This document shows positions 42,534 to 51,246 of a stretch of DNA of 64,000 nucleotides, piece by piece (within the stretch, counting starts at the first letter, position 1; each line of letters opens with the position of its first letter). The stretch covers positions 62,001 through 126,000 of the forward strand of contig CAZBSI010000006.1 in NCBI GenBank assembly GCA_964494345.1. The letters are read 5' to 3'. The notes beneath the pieces are model-generated. The model did not search any database, was not told the origin of the DNA, and worked only from the letters and a program-made list of their open reading frames with translations. Origin of the DNA: DTKD01 sp964494345. GTDB taxonomy: Bacteria; Armatimonadota; UBA5829. Made by a program: the position numbers and the translations under genes.

Positions 42534-43201
42534 AGCTGAGCGTAATCATACCTGTCTATAACGAAATGGATACCATTGAGGAAGTGTTTCGACGTGTCCG
42601 TGCGGTTGATATAGAAAAAGAAATAATCGTCTCAGACGACTGCTCCACCGACGGCTCCAGAGAATATCTCAGAGACCAACCCGATATCGTCCTGGTCGAA
42701 AGCGACCGCAATCAGGGCAAAGGCAAATCGATTCGCGCCGCTCTGCAGCACGTAACCGGCGACATCGTTCTCATACAGGACGCCGATTTGGAATACGACC
42801 CCAATGACTACCCCGCGCTCATAAAACCGATCATCGACGGGGAAGCCGACATCGTCTACGGCAGCCGATTTATGGGCGCAAAACCGAAAATGCGCCTTGT
42901 AAACTACATCGCCAACAAAATCTTCGCGGCGCTCGCGAGTCTGCTCTATGGAGTCAAAATCACCGACGAGGCCACGTGTTACAAGGCCTTCAAAACCGAA
43001 GTTCTCAATAGTATAGAATTGCGCTGCAATCGTTTCGAGTTCTGCCCGGAGGTGACGGCGCGGCTTCTCAAACGAGGCTATCGCTACAAAGAAGTGCCTA
43101 TCTGGTATGAAGCCCGCACCCACGCCCAGGGCAAAAAAATCACCTGGAAAGACGGCGTCGAGTGCATCTGGACGCTGTTGAAATATCGTTTCACAGGCTA
43201 A
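42530..43201 (+). CDS. Glycosyltransferase family 2, dolichol-phosphate mannosyltransferase-like
   Basis: 223 residues. GT-A motifs: LSVIIPVYNEMDTIEEVFRRV, VSDDCSTDGSREYL, NQGKGKSIRAALQHVTGDIVLIQDADLEYDPNDYP (DxD-like) and IVYGSRFMG. No membrane tail, so it is a DPM1-type cytosolic enzyme making a polyprenyl-phosphate sugar. It overlaps the membrane glycosyltransferase by 4 bp, fitting a donor-then-transferase pair. The dppA gene follows 11 bp later. Confidence 0.9.
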   Translation: MKLSVIIPVYNEMDTIEEVFRRVRAVDIEKEIIVSDDCSTDGSREYLRDQPDIVLVESDRNQGKGKSIRAALQHVTGDIVLIQDADLEYDPNDYPALIKPIIDGEADIVYGSRFMGAKPKMRLVNYIANKIFAALASLLYGVKITDEATCYKAFKTEVLNSIELRCNRFEFCPEVTARLLKRGYRYKEVPIWYEARTHAQGKKITWKDGVECIWTLLKYRFTG

Positions 43202-43212
43202 AGGAGCCGGCT

Positions 43213-44007
43213 ATGAAAATCGCTATTATGACGGACCTCGAGGGTGTCGCCGGGGTGGTCGATTCGGTCAACTGGTGCAACGAAACCAGCCCTTATTATG
43301 AGCTCGCCAAAGACCTGCTCACACTCGAAGTCACCGCCGCCATTCAGGGGTTTCGCGAGGGGGGAGCAACGGAGTTTTTTGTAATAGACGGCCACGGCTG
43401 CGGTGCAATAAACATCTGCCTGCTGGATTCGTCCGCAGAATATTCCAGGGGATGGGTAGGGCCGTGGCCATTCGGCATCGATGAGTCCATCGACGCTGTA
43501 GCCTGGGTCGGACAGCACGCCAAGGCAGGCACCGAGAAAGCTCACCTCTGCCACATCGGTTCCATGAACGTCATAGACTTCTCCGTAAACGGCATATCCA
43601 TCGGCGAGTTCGGAAAGTTCGCATTCTGCGCAGCAGAGCTTGGCATCCCATCGATATTCGGCTCCGGAGATGAAGCCTTCACAAAAGAAGCGCAGACGCT
43701 CATACCCGGCATTGAGACCGTCATCGTAAAACGCGGTGTCGCAATAGGTTCAGGTGAGGAATGCGATACAGATCAATACCGCATCCGCAACGCCGGCGCC
43801 GTGCATCTGCAGCCCATTCGTGCAAGGGAATTGATTAAAGAGGGCGCAAAAAAAGCAGCACAACGCTTTGCCAACGGCGAGTTCAAAGTATCAATGCCCG
43901 CACCGCCTTATGAAAGCATAGTCATATATCGCCACGACGCAGATAACCCTCGCCGCGAGGTCCGCAAACAACACCCGACCAGCTTCATCGCGTTGCTCAA
44001 CCCCTAA
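43213..44007 (+). CDS. M55 family D-aminopeptidase (DppA-like)
   Basis: 264 residues from the ATG at 43213 (AAGGAG seven bases upstream). M55 zinc-site signatures: MTDLEGVAGVVD (Asp8, Glu10), IDGHGCGAINICL (His), WVGQHAKAGT (His) and GSGDEAF. DppA removes N-terminal D-amino acids from peptides and is usually linked to D-Ala from cell-wall turnover. It closes the kdsD operon. The C-terminus (PTSFIALLNP) and the terminator hairpin that follows suggest a complete gene. Substrate not known here. Confidence 0.9.
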   Translation: MKIAIMTDLEGVAGVVDSVNWCNETSPYYELAKDLLTLEVTAAIQGFREGGATEFFVIDGHGCGAINICLLDSSAEYSRGWVGPWPFGIDESIDAVAWVGQHAKAGTEKAHLCHIGSMNVIDFSVNGISIGEFGKFAFCAAELGIPSIFGSGDEAFTKEAQTLIPGIETVIVKRGVAIGSGEECDTDQYRIRNAGAVHLQPIRARELIKEGAKKAAQRFANGEFKVSMPAPPYESIVIYRHDADNPRREVRKQHPTSFIALLNP

Positions 44008-44023
44008 AGACGTACAAAAGAAC

Positions 44024-44047
44024 GGGCCGGACATTAACATCCGGCCC
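44024..44047 (+). terminator. Terminator-like hairpin after dppA
   Basis: GGGCCGGA pairs perfectly with TCCGGCCC over an 8-base loop; CGAACTCTTTTAG follows, with only a short T-run. Confidence 0.7.
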
Positions 44048-44072
44048 CGAACTCTTTTAGCGTGCAACAAGA

Positions 44073-44267
44073 CTAAACCAGTCTCATACGTGCTGAGTTA
44101 TGTGTATTTACGTTCGATACCTTACTGCCAAGCAAACAGCCAACAGACGGTCGCAGCATACCTCGGAAAAATGTCGTCCATTGCAGCTTACGCTTGCAGA
44201 CGCAGCACGTGTCCTGGTGTTGTTTGTTTTCCGCTCCACACCAGAAGCACTTAACCATTTTTTCCAC
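44073..44267 (-). CDS. Small zinc-ribbon-like protein
   Basis: Up to 64 residues (GTG at 44267, or ATG at 44258 giving 61), with GGAGGGAG just upstream. It has CFWCGAENKQHQDTCCVCKRKLQW, two CxxC pairs 10 residues apart, as in a classical zinc ribbon; the rest is basic and unremarkable. It fills part of the 410-bp gap between dppA and the sugar isomerase-like gene; nothing else is seen in the gap. No family recognised. The cysteine pattern and SD make it likely but not sure. Confidence 0.5.
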   Translation of the reverse strand: MEKMVKCFWCGAENKQHQDTCCVCKRKLQWTTFFRGMLRPSVGCLLGSKVSNVNTHNSARMRLV

Positions 44268-44418
44268 GCTCCCTCCAAAGGAGGCCGATCTGTAGAGACA
44301 GACGGATCAGCCGCTAAACACACGTGCATAAAGTATGCCATAGCCGTCTATACCCATCAGTGTGAGGAGAATATCCCCAATGTTTCGGTAAAGCGCGAAA
44401 AAATGTAAGCGCCGGTAA

Positions 44419-45348
44419 TTAGTGCATCTCCACCTCACACGTGCCGATTCCGCCGCGATAGAAATTGAATTGCACGTTCGGGTGCAGCGCCAGAAGCGAC
44501 ATCGGCACCGCGCTGTCCGGTATCTTCTTGCCGATCATCAGGGTCGTCAACCTCTGACCAAACGGGTTATCATGCGCGCCCGCCTGCCATATCGAGACCT
44601 TCTCGGCCTTCCAGGTCTGCACAGGCCCAACCGTCACAGCCTTGCTCGGCACGATATCGATCTTACCTCCGCCGGATGTGCGAGCGTTTTGCATAATAGT
44701 CATAGGGTGCAAGTCCACGACGCGGGTGCTGAGTTGCAGATACTCCTCAGGGGTGGGGGGCTGGTCTTTATATTTGCCCTCTCGTTTAACGGGGTCATTG
44801 AAGGCCCAGTGTTTGACATCCCCCTGGCCGCCCTGCATCACCGCACATCTCACGCCCTCCCAGCTCGCTATGTACTCCGCGGGATTCGCGTCGGGATAAT
44901 GCTCATTGGCTTTCGGCAGCGCCAACTCCGGCTTGATCCGATTAAAACACAGTTCACGGTCGGCTCGTGCAAATGACAGCGGATGATCTTCCGGAACCAC
45001 TTTGCCGTCGATAATCCACTCGTCCATTCCCCAAAAATGCGAATCGGCGAGGTTCAGGCCAATAGCATTCACTATCCGGGCCACCAGCGGAAGCTGCTCC
45101 GTAGGTCCGATCGGCCCACAGATTCCAACAGGATTATCAGGCGTCGATTGCCGCCACGCATCGACATACTCCAGCGCCTCAGCACAGTAGAAATCCTCCA
45201 GCGTGTCGTAAAACACCACCTTGAAACCTTCTCGCGACAACCCCAGCATATCCTCCGGAGTCAGCCTGGCGGCATCATCAAGGATTTCCTTATCCAGTGT
45301 CATATAATCCCACCAGTCCGGCGCGATTTTGCTAATTGCTCTCGGCAT
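44419..45348 (-). CDS. Sugar-phosphate isomerase/deaminase-like (NagB/6-phosphogluconolactonase fold)
   Basis: 309 residues. The middle resembles NagB: GICGPIGPTEQLPLVARIVNAIGLNLADSHFWGMDEWI (the WGMDEW near 105 matches the FNMDEY active-site segment), then SFARADRELCFNRI and MQGGQGDVKHWAFNDPV (GIGxDGHIAFNEP-type). It lies 41 bp downstream of a PIG-L deacetylase and close to a DegT aminotransferase, a combination fitting amino-sugar catabolism: deacetylate, then deaminate and isomerise. The exact sugar is not known. AAAGGAGAG precedes the ATG. Confidence 0.7.
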   Translation of the reverse strand: MPRAISKIAPDWWDYMTLDKEILDDAARLTPEDMLGLSREGFKVVFYDTLEDFYCAEALEYVDAWRQSTPDNPVGICGPIGPTEQLPLVARIVNAIGLNLADSHFWGMDEWIIDGKVVPEDHPLSFARADRELCFNRIKPELALPKANEHYPDANPAEYIASWEGVRCAVMQGGQGDVKHWAFNDPVKREGKYKDQPPTPEEYLQLSTRVVDLHPMTIMQNARTSGGGKIDIVPSKAVTVGPVQTWKAEKVSIWQAGAHDNPFGQRLTTLMIGKKIPDSAVPMSLLALHPNVQFNFYRGGIGTCEVEMH

Positions 45349-45389
45349 TTCCCTCTCCTTTTCTATAGGTTATTGTTAGTAAATCAGTT

Positions 45390-46154
45390 CTACTCAGTTA
45401 TATAATCTCCAAGAACCTCACGAAGCGGGTCGAAATCCTCCGCACCAAACCCCAGATGCGAATGCAGCCGCCAGCCCTCGGCGTATTCATATCTCCCCGA
45501 CATCCTTCCGACTGCCTTAGACATCTCCTGCATAGTGCTCAGGTAATTATCCACCCCCTGGCTGTCGTCGAGCCACTGCCTCTGACTTTTATGGCACGCC
45601 AGCATCTCCAGCTTTTTATCCATAACCCCGGTAATGTCCACATAAAAATCCGGTGTTACCGGGTTTCTAAGCTGGTCGCACAAACCCCACGGCAGCGCGT
45701 GATAAAGCGCCATATCGTGGTCAACGGGAGGAGTAGGCGGATCGGATTGATAATTTCTCATGCCACGACAAAACGCAGCCGTCACCATCAACCGGCACGA
45801 TATCGAATGATCTTCCATATAATCCTGCGGCGACGGCAAAAGTAAAATCTCAGGTTTCACTTCCCGCACTATGCCGCACAGCTTGCGTATCAAAGGCTGC
45901 TCATAGAGGATTTCTATATCCGGCACAAGTGGCTCGTGATATTTCGCGCCTACCATATTCGCAGCGTTTTTCGCCTCCTGCGTGCGCACGCGAACCGTCT
46001 CTTCCGCATCCATTGTGGCAGACCCGCACGACCCGTTTCCGACCGTCATATAGTGCAGTTCATATCCCGCATCCCCAAGCCTGATAAACGTACCACCCAT
46101 CATCAGTTCTATATCATCCGGGTGCGCCACCACTGCCATTGCAATCTTTGCCAA
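45390..46154 (-). CDS. PIG-L/LmbE family deacetylase
   Basis: 254 residues from a TTG at 46154 (GGAG seven bases upstream; an ATG five codons in is possible). The zinc-binding AHPDDIELMMGGT lies at about 10-22 and the second part, DYMEDHSISCRLM (HxxxH-type, His about 145), is present. RTQEAKNAANMVGA is typical. PIG-L enzymes remove acetyl groups from N-acetylglucosamine-type substrates. It stands between a DegT aminotransferase and a NagB-like gene, so a role in amino-sugar processing is inferred. Confidence 0.88.
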   Translation of the reverse strand: MAKIAMAVVAHPDDIELMMGGTFIRLGDAGYELHYMTVGNGSCGSATMDAEETVRVRTQEAKNAANMVGAKYHEPLVPDIEILYEQPLIRKLCGIVREVKPEILLLPSPQDYMEDHSISCRLMVTAAFCRGMRNYQSDPPTPPVDHDMALYHALPWGLCDQLRNPVTPDFYVDITGVMDKKLEMLACHKSQRQWLDDSQGVDNYLSTMQEMSKAVGRMSGRYEYAEGWRLHSHLGFGAEDFDPLREVLGDYITE

Positions 46155-46177
46155 TTAAAGACTCCTAAACATTCAAA

Positions 46178-46203
46178 CGTGCCCGCTATGCGACGCGGGC
46201 ACG
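46178..46203 (-). terminator. Hairpin between the DegT and PIG-L genes
   Basis: CGTGCCCGC pairs perfectly with GCGGGCACG over an 8-base loop. On the minus strand it is followed by TTTGAATGTTT, so termination may be partial and the operon attenuated here. Confidence 0.7.
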
Positions 46204-46237
46204 ATGTTGAATCAACGATCCTCAAACGGAAAGTACG

Positions 46238-47494
46238 TCACTTCCGCACTTTCTCTGCGGCATTGCGAATGCCTTTGATTGTGTCCTCAATCTCCTGGTC
46301 TGTCAGCCGCGGATGCATCGGCAGGTTGATCTCACGTCGATAGAAGAACTTCTCAGCAATCGGGCAAAGGTGATCCTTATAGCCGAGTTTCTTCAGGCCG
46401 GTGAAATGATAGGTCGGCTGGTAGTGCAAAATCCCCTGCACGCCCTCCTCGTTATACAACACCCTCATATAATCGTCCCTGCTCGCCCCAAGCTCTTCTT
46501 CCTCTACACAAAGGGTATACAGGTGATATATGTGATTGCAGCCCGGCGCTTCATACACAGCGGAGATTCCCTTGATTCCCTGAATGCCTTCGTTGATCCT
46601 GCGCCCCAACTCCTGCCGTTTCGCATTCATCATATCCAGCTTCCGAAGCTGAGCGCGACCAACCGCAGCCTGAATCTCGTTCATACGATAGTTATTGCCC
46701 CAATGGCCGTTCACGTCCACCACGTCGAAGTGCGAAGGAATCCAATAATCCTTCTGATCTTTCCAGTGGTCAAGGTTCATACAGCGCAGCTTCTCGATAG
46801 GCTCCACGAACTCGTCACGGTTGGTAGTGATCATCCCGCCCTCGCCGCAGGTGGTCATATTCTTCAGCGAGTGGAACGAGAAACACCCGATGTCGCCGAT
46901 GCTGCCCGCCTTACGACCCTTATACTCCGCTCCCGGAGTGTGCGCGCAGTCCTCAAGCACATACAAATTATGCTTGCGAGCGATCTCCATAATCGGGTCC
47001 ATATCGCACATCTGGCCGCCGTAATGTACCACATAGATGGCCTTTGTTTTGGATGTGACTTTCTTTTCGATCTCAGCGGGGTCGATGTTGAAAGTCTTCG
47101 GATCGATGTCTGCATAGACGGGGATTCCCCCTTCTTTTAGCAACACCAACGAAGTGGCTACAAAAGTGTTGGGGGTAACGATGACTTCGTCACCTGGTCT
47201 GATGTTGAACACCTGCGTTGCGACGTGCATTGCAGTAGTGCAGTTAGACACGGCAAAGGCGTGCTTTACGCCGCACATCGCAGCAAATTCGTTCTGGAAA
47301 CCCGCCACCTGCGGGCCCATTGTGAGGGTGTCCTGTTGCATCGCCTGCCAGGCCGCGTTTTTTTCGTCCTCATCGTAAATCGAGCCGAAGAACGAATAAC
47401 GAACCTTCAGGACGACTCCGTCATCCATCTCGTAGCTGCTGGTGATTCCACCATCGGTATCTGAGCCGGTGAACTTTTCTTTAACTTCTGCCAT
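46238..47494 (-). CDS. DegT/DnrJ/EryC1/StrS family aminotransferase
   Basis: 418 residues from the ATG at 47494 (GAGG upstream). PLP fold type I, sugar aminotransferase group: AVSNCTTAMHVA, GDEVIVTPNTFVATSLVLL, YVVHYGGQMCDMDPI, VLEDCAHTPGAEYKGRKAGSIGDIGCFSFHSLKNMTTCGEGGMI (PLP Lys in HSLKN, about 208), and NYRMNEIQAAVGRAQL. These enzymes put an amino group on keto-sugar nucleotides. It is separated from the deacetylase by a hairpin. The Tyr-to-His change in the FSFH motif and the N-terminal extra 25 residues are small peculiarities. Confidence 0.93.
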   Translation of the reverse strand: MAEVKEKFTGSDTDGGITSSYEMDDGVVLKVRYSFFGSIYDEDEKNAAWQAMQQDTLTMGPQVAGFQNEFAAMCGVKHAFAVSNCTTAMHVATQVFNIRPGDEVIVTPNTFVATSLVLLKEGGIPVYADIDPKTFNIDPAEIEKKVTSKTKAIYVVHYGGQMCDMDPIMEIARKHNLYVLEDCAHTPGAEYKGRKAGSIGDIGCFSFHSLKNMTTCGEGGMITTNRDEFVEPIEKLRCMNLDHWKDQKDYWIPSHFDVVDVNGHWGNNYRMNEIQAAVGRAQLRKLDMMNAKRQELGRRINEGIQGIKGISAVYEAPGCNHIYHLYTLCVEEEELGASRDDYMRVLYNEEGVQGILHYQPTYHFTGLKKLGYKDHLCPIAEKFFYRREINLPMHPRLTDQEIEDTIKGIRNAAEKVRK

Positions 47495-47590
47495 CCTAAA
47501 CACCTCGCTATCGAACTATTCCTAGTCCTGTAATTAGTGTCGGATATAGCAGAATCCTCTAAGATAATGTCTTTCGACTCACCACAATAT

Positions 47591-48334
47591 CTAAGCTTTT
47601 ATTTTAGGGGGTTTCCTGAGCGCAAGGTATGCTATCGCCGCCACGCCCAGCAATATAAGCGGAATAATAATCCAGAATAAGGGGCTTTGAGCCTCGGATC
47701 GCATCTCCGGCACCCATTTGTTGATGAGGAAGTTCAATCGCCCAATAAACAGCGTCATCCTCCCCATAACCGTAGCGCCGAACATCGCCCCGAAGCCGAT
47801 CATCAAAAACCATCTCCCCGCAGCAGCCGTGTTCTTGACCGCCGCGTGCTTGTGCTCGAAACTGAAGAAGAAGTAGCTCAGCGCCGCAAGCAGCACCACG
47901 TAGAACACCGCTACGCTGAGAATATTCGAGAAACTCCCCGTGAACGGTTTCATCGAAGAGCCGATCTGAGGGAAATAGCCTTCGTAGAACTCGCGGAATA
48001 TCCCGCCTGCCGCAAATCCCATAAACAGACCGAATATAACCCGGCTGATCCACGCGTGTTTGCGACTATACATGAAATAGAACATACTTCCGACCACAGC
48101 AGCAAATATCCACCACCACTTGCCGTCCGCAGTCATCGGCTTCCACCACTTCGGATACAGGATGTTGTGCCACGTAATATACACCCCATACCCGCCATAA
48201 AGTCCGATAAATACGTGCTCAAAGAACCTGTAAAACTTGTTCTCTTTATATAGTACCGTATATATTCCGAACGTGCACAGTGCGCCCGCCCAGATCGCAA
48301 TCGCGTTAGAATTAGAAGCCAGCCAATTAACCAA
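47591..48334 (-). CDS. Uncharacterised polytopic membrane protein (last gene of the six-gene operon)
   Basis: 247 residues, no family recognised. About seven hydrophobic segments (SNAIAIWAGALCTFGIYTVLY, FFEHVFIGLYGGYGVYIT, WWWIFAAVVGSMFYFMYS, VIFGLFMGFAAGGIF, ILSVAVFYVVLLAALSYFFF, WFLMIGFGAMFGATVMG, LFWIIIPLILLGVAAIAYLAL). Two Trp/Lys-rich patches (YPKWWKPMTADGKWWW) lie near 65-80. Its start overlaps the end of the preceding gene by 8 bp. Taken with the five neighbours, an integral part of a membrane complex is inferred. Confidence 0.8.
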   Translation of the reverse strand: MVNWLASNSNAIAIWAGALCTFGIYTVLYKENKFYRFFEHVFIGLYGGYGVYITWHNILYPKWWKPMTADGKWWWIFAAVVGSMFYFMYSRKHAWISRVIFGLFMGFAAGGIFREFYEGYFPQIGSSMKPFTGSFSNILSVAVFYVVLLAALSYFFFSFEHKHAAVKNTAAAGRWFLMIGFGAMFGATVMGRMTLFIGRLNFLINKWVPEMRSEAQSPLFWIIIPLILLGVAAIAYLALRKPPKIKA

Positions 48335-49214
48335 GTCCGGACCCTCTCGTCAAACCTGCCCTCCTGGCCGCCAGATAGCCCAAATTGCCCAGCACAATCA
48401 GGAGAATAATATATATATGAGCAGCAGAAAGCGCCCACGAAGACGCCGATGCATCCGTGGCGATCTTGCTTCTGCCGATCAGCGTTTCATACTGAACCGC
48501 ACCCATCACACCGTTAAGCATCCCCTTAAGCTGACCGGAGTCCAGATATGGATACGCCCCCGCAGACATAACCGCCGTCGGACAATAGATAAGCGGGATA
48601 TGCTTCGGCGTAGTCAAATATGAAATCCAATAGCCCATCAACCCCACCGAGGTCAAATCTACCACCGCGCCAAGATTGCGATAATTCTTAACGAATCTCG
48701 TGGCGGGCAATTTGCTCAGCGGGGTGCCGTTTCTGTCCTCTTTCATAACCTGTTGGAAGTTCTCTCCCAGGCCGCTTATGATCGCGCTGATCGAACCTGT
48801 CTTATAACCCACATGCGCCCAATCTTTGCCATATTTAAGCAACGGCTTGCCCTCTTTTGCCAACTGCTTGTTCATATCGTTCTGCACGTGCATCCCGCTC
48901 TGATAACTCAGCTCAGAGCCGACCAGGTTCCAGCTCATAACCACGAACTTGATCTTCTTTGAGAACATATGCCGCATCAAAGCCTGCATTTGCGGGTCAT
49001 TTTCGGCCTGTGTCCCGGCGCCCCACGACACAGACAGCAGCGCTATCTGATCCGGTCGAATCGTATCAATGGTGTTGTAGGTGTTCTGCACCTCCGGCAA
49101 CACCGTCTTAGGATGCCTCGCCGGTCGAATAATCAGCGGCACCGAAAGCACCACGGCAACCAGCACATACAAAATCCGCCGGTCAATATTCTGAAGTTTT
49201 ATCAATAGATTCAT
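48327..49214 (-). CDS. Uncharacterised protein with outside domain between two membrane spans (six-gene operon)
   Basis: 295 residues. One N-terminal span (ILYVLVAVVLSVPLII, about 14-30), a soluble region of about 225 residues, and a C-terminal span (IYIILLIVLGNLGYLAA). The soluble part starts like an alpha/beta domain (IALLSVSWGAGTQAENDPQMQALMRHMFSKKIKFVVMSWN), and contains GSISAIISGLGENFQQV and PYLDSGQLKGMLNGVMGAVQYETLIG. No named family recognised. The topology suggests that the large domain faces the periplasm. It abuts the membrane gene upstream with no gap and overlaps the one downstream. Confidence 0.8.
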   Translation of the reverse strand: MNLLIKLQNIDRRILYVLVAVVLSVPLIIRPARHPKTVLPEVQNTYNTIDTIRPDQIALLSVSWGAGTQAENDPQMQALMRHMFSKKIKFVVMSWNLVGSELSYQSGMHVQNDMNKQLAKEGKPLLKYGKDWAHVGYKTGSISAIISGLGENFQQVMKEDRNGTPLSKLPATRFVKNYRNLGAVVDLTSVGLMGYWISYLTTPKHIPLIYCPTAVMSAGAYPYLDSGQLKGMLNGVMGAVQYETLIGRSKIATDASASSWALSAAHIYIILLIVLGNLGYLAARRAGLTRGSGLG

Positions 49215-50102
49215 CTATAATTGCCTGTCAAAGAAGCTCCCGCGCTCCAGACTCAACCATATCCTCAAACTCATCGCCACCGCGCCGATGGCAAGCCCAA
49301 ACTCAATCGCTCTCTGCACCGCCATATTCGGCCACGTCAACAGCCAATAGGTAATGTTCTCCAATCTCAGCGAGGCCAGCAGACCCGTATGCGGCAACCA
49401 ATCCGTCAACCACGCCCCAATTGGAACCAATCCGAGCATAATAATCGCCGCCGTGCCCATCATCAAACCCGCCTCAGCCGACCTGACCCTAAACGCCCGG
49501 TATGCGGCGGAGACGATATAAAACGCGATTAGCGAGAACATCGTGGCGTCCAGGTTCTGCACGAACCCGTCGAAGAGGATCGAATACAGGCTTGTGCTCG
49601 CCGACTGCACACCCTTGGCCAGGCCAGGGCCAATGATGCTGAGAGTGCTGTCCTTCAAAAAACCGACGATCATAATAAAGAAGAACGTAATGAAAAAGGC
49701 CAGACTGTTATACCAGCCCTCTCCCTTCTTCTTTACCGCCCTGCCGTGGATCGCGAACAGGTTGGAGGTGCCCAAAAGCAGCGTGAAACTGCCGATAATC
49801 ATCGCCCAGTCCGCCACATTAGGCTTCGCATTAGTCAATCCTTTTGCAAATCGCGCCACCCCTGCGCTGCCCGGTATCCCAGCGATGGTCTCGTGAGGCA
49901 ACAAGAACTCCAACGAGAAATACAGCCCGCCGAGGAACGTTACCCCTGCGACCACCAGCTTGCGATATCGCGGAGGCACCGCCATCAGGGCCATCAACGC
50001 CACAGCCCCAACCGCCAGCGCGCCCAATATATAAAGCGTCAGCAAGCGGCCATGAACCGACACCGGCAGCGCCACCGATAATACATTAAACCCGATTCCC
50101 AC
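49215..50102 (-). CDS. Uncharacterised polytopic membrane protein (six-gene operon)
   Basis: 295 residues with about eight hydrophobic segments from the N-terminus on (VLSVALPVSV..., LLTLYILGALAVGAVALMALMAV, LVVAGVTFLGGLYFSLEFLL, WAMIIGSFTLLLGTSNLFAI, LAFFITFFFIMIVGFL, ATMFSLIAFYIVSAAYRAF, GLMMGTAAIIMLGLVPIGAWL). A KKKGEG basic loop follows the fourth span. No family recognised. It starts 2 bp after the DUF6754-like gene stop and abuts the next gene, so the six are surely co-transcribed. Confidence 0.8.
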   Translation of the reverse strand: MGIGFNVLSVALPVSVHGRLLTLYILGALAVGAVALMALMAVPPRYRKLVVAGVTFLGGLYFSLEFLLPHETIAGIPGSAGVARFAKGLTNAKPNVADWAMIIGSFTLLLGTSNLFAIHGRAVKKKGEGWYNSLAFFITFFFIMIVGFLKDSTLSIIGPGLAKGVQSASTSLYSILFDGFVQNLDATMFSLIAFYIVSAAYRAFRVRSAEAGLMMGTAAIIMLGLVPIGAWLTDWLPHTGLLASLRLENITYWLLTWPNMAVQRAIEFGLAIGAVAMSLRIWLSLERGSFFDRQL

Positions 50103-50104
50103 CG

Positions 50105-50932
50105 TTATGTGCTCCTCGGGAAGTATTGCAGGAAATATTTATTAAACAAATTGTTGATCTCCCCCAAGCCCGGGAAATGCGTTCCAAGGGCCGCAAGCGT
50201 AACCCCGATCACTCCGACCACCACCAGACCTACCATCAGCAGTTTGCCGTAATCCTGCCCCACAAGACTGCCCAGCAGAGTCGGTTCACGGGAAAGATAC
50301 GCGCTCGCCGCATAATACTCATCCCCAATGATCGTGTAGTCACAGGAGGCCAAAAAGAACGGTATCTGTGTAATTGAAGGCGTCCCAGCCACCTGAATCG
50401 CCCCGGCAATCTGGCCGTTTTCCGCCAGAATCAGAGCCTCCGCGAAGTATGCTCCAAAATAGAACGCCGTCGCCACTTTCTCTCTGTGCAGTATCCCGAC
50501 CACGCCCGAAGCCCACGCGAACTGCTCATTTGTGATATAACGCACATCCTCCGGTATAAACTGCTCCGGCACACCTTCGGCGGCGTAGGCGTCTCTGGCG
50601 ACTTCTTCGGCCACAGTGTAGAGTATCGGGTCAGACAGGGTTACAATTACGCGAGTAGAATAATTCGCCGCACGCTTAATAATATGCGACATAATCGACA
50701 TCGACTGCAAGCCCACTATGTCCAGCCCGCTCAAGCCCGGCGCATAGATCATCGGCCTGCCCATCTCCGTAGCGCGTCCGACCGCCTCATCCAGCACCGA
50801 CAACCCCGGTATTCGGCGAATAAATAACTCTCGCCCCCGCCGAGCCGACAGTATCTTCCACAATATGAAAAAGACCAGCAGCCCCTCGACAATATAAACC
50901 GCCGGATTGGCAAACTCAGTCATCCCGGACAT
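50105..50932 (-). CDS. DUF6754-like membrane-anchored protein (six-gene operon)
   Basis: 275 residues. N-terminal span (VYIVEGLLVFFILWKILSA), then RRIPGLSVLDEAVGRATEMGRPMIYAPGLSGLDIVGLQSMSIMSHI, which I recall as typical of the DUF6754 family. The soluble middle looks like a Rossmann-type domain (TRVIVTLSDPILYTVAEEVARDAYAAEG, AFYFGAYFAEALILAENGQ, VAGTPSITQIPFFLASCDYTIIGDEYYAASAYLS), and a C-terminal span (KLLMVGLVVVGVIGVTLAAL). No catalytic motif recognised. It lies between the small helical protein gene and a polytopic membrane gene with 2-bp gaps. Confidence 0.78.
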   Translation of the reverse strand: MSGMTEFANPAVYIVEGLLVFFILWKILSARRGRELFIRRIPGLSVLDEAVGRATEMGRPMIYAPGLSGLDIVGLQSMSIMSHIIKRAANYSTRVIVTLSDPILYTVAEEVARDAYAAEGVPEQFIPEDVRYITNEQFAWASGVVGILHREKVATAFYFGAYFAEALILAENGQIAGAIQVAGTPSITQIPFFLASCDYTIIGDEYYAASAYLSREPTLLGSLVGQDYGKLLMVGLVVVGVIGVTLAALGTHFPGLGEINNLFNKYFLQYFPRST

Positions 50933-50934
50933 AC

Positions 50935-51246
50935 TTATACCTTCTCCTGTGCGTTTTCTGCTTTAGCCGACATGTCTTCAATACGTGTAATGAGCTTGTC
51001 GATGTTCTCACGTTCCATCAGCATTTTGCCGAAATCCACCACCGGTTGCGCTCCAAATAACATCCCCAGCAGAGGCACTCCAACCATCAGCGTCTGCCCT
51101 GCTATCCACGACAGCGGCTTATGCATATCCAAAAACAACACCGCAGGGGTCTCCAGATGTTTTCCGACCACCTTTTCTGCGATCGTATCTATAATCTGCT
51201 CCCGCTTCTCGTCTGTAAGTGGGGAGCAAAGGTCCAAATCACTCAT
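50935..51246 (-). CDS. Small uncharacterised membrane-associated protein (six-gene operon)
   Basis: 103 residues. Helical N-terminus (TDEKREQIIDTIAEKVVGKHLETPAVLFLDMHKPLSWIAG), one hydrophobic segment (QTLMVGVPLLGMLFGAQPVV, about 50-68) and a charged, amphipathic C-terminal helix (REDMSAKAENAQEKV-like). No family recognised. Its stop is 2 bp before the DUF6754-like start and its ATG overlaps the preceding gene by 8 bp. Confidence 0.75.
   Translation of the reverse strand: MSDLDLCSPLTDEKREQIIDTIAEKVVGKHLETPAVLFLDMHKPLSWIAGQTLMVGVPLLGMLFGAQPVVDFGKMLMERENIDKLITRIEDMSAKAENAQEKV

Noticed and set aside
44100..44408. 102-codon plus-strand frame after dppA
   Set aside because: It is opposite the small zinc-ribbon frame, with no SD and no protein-like motif.
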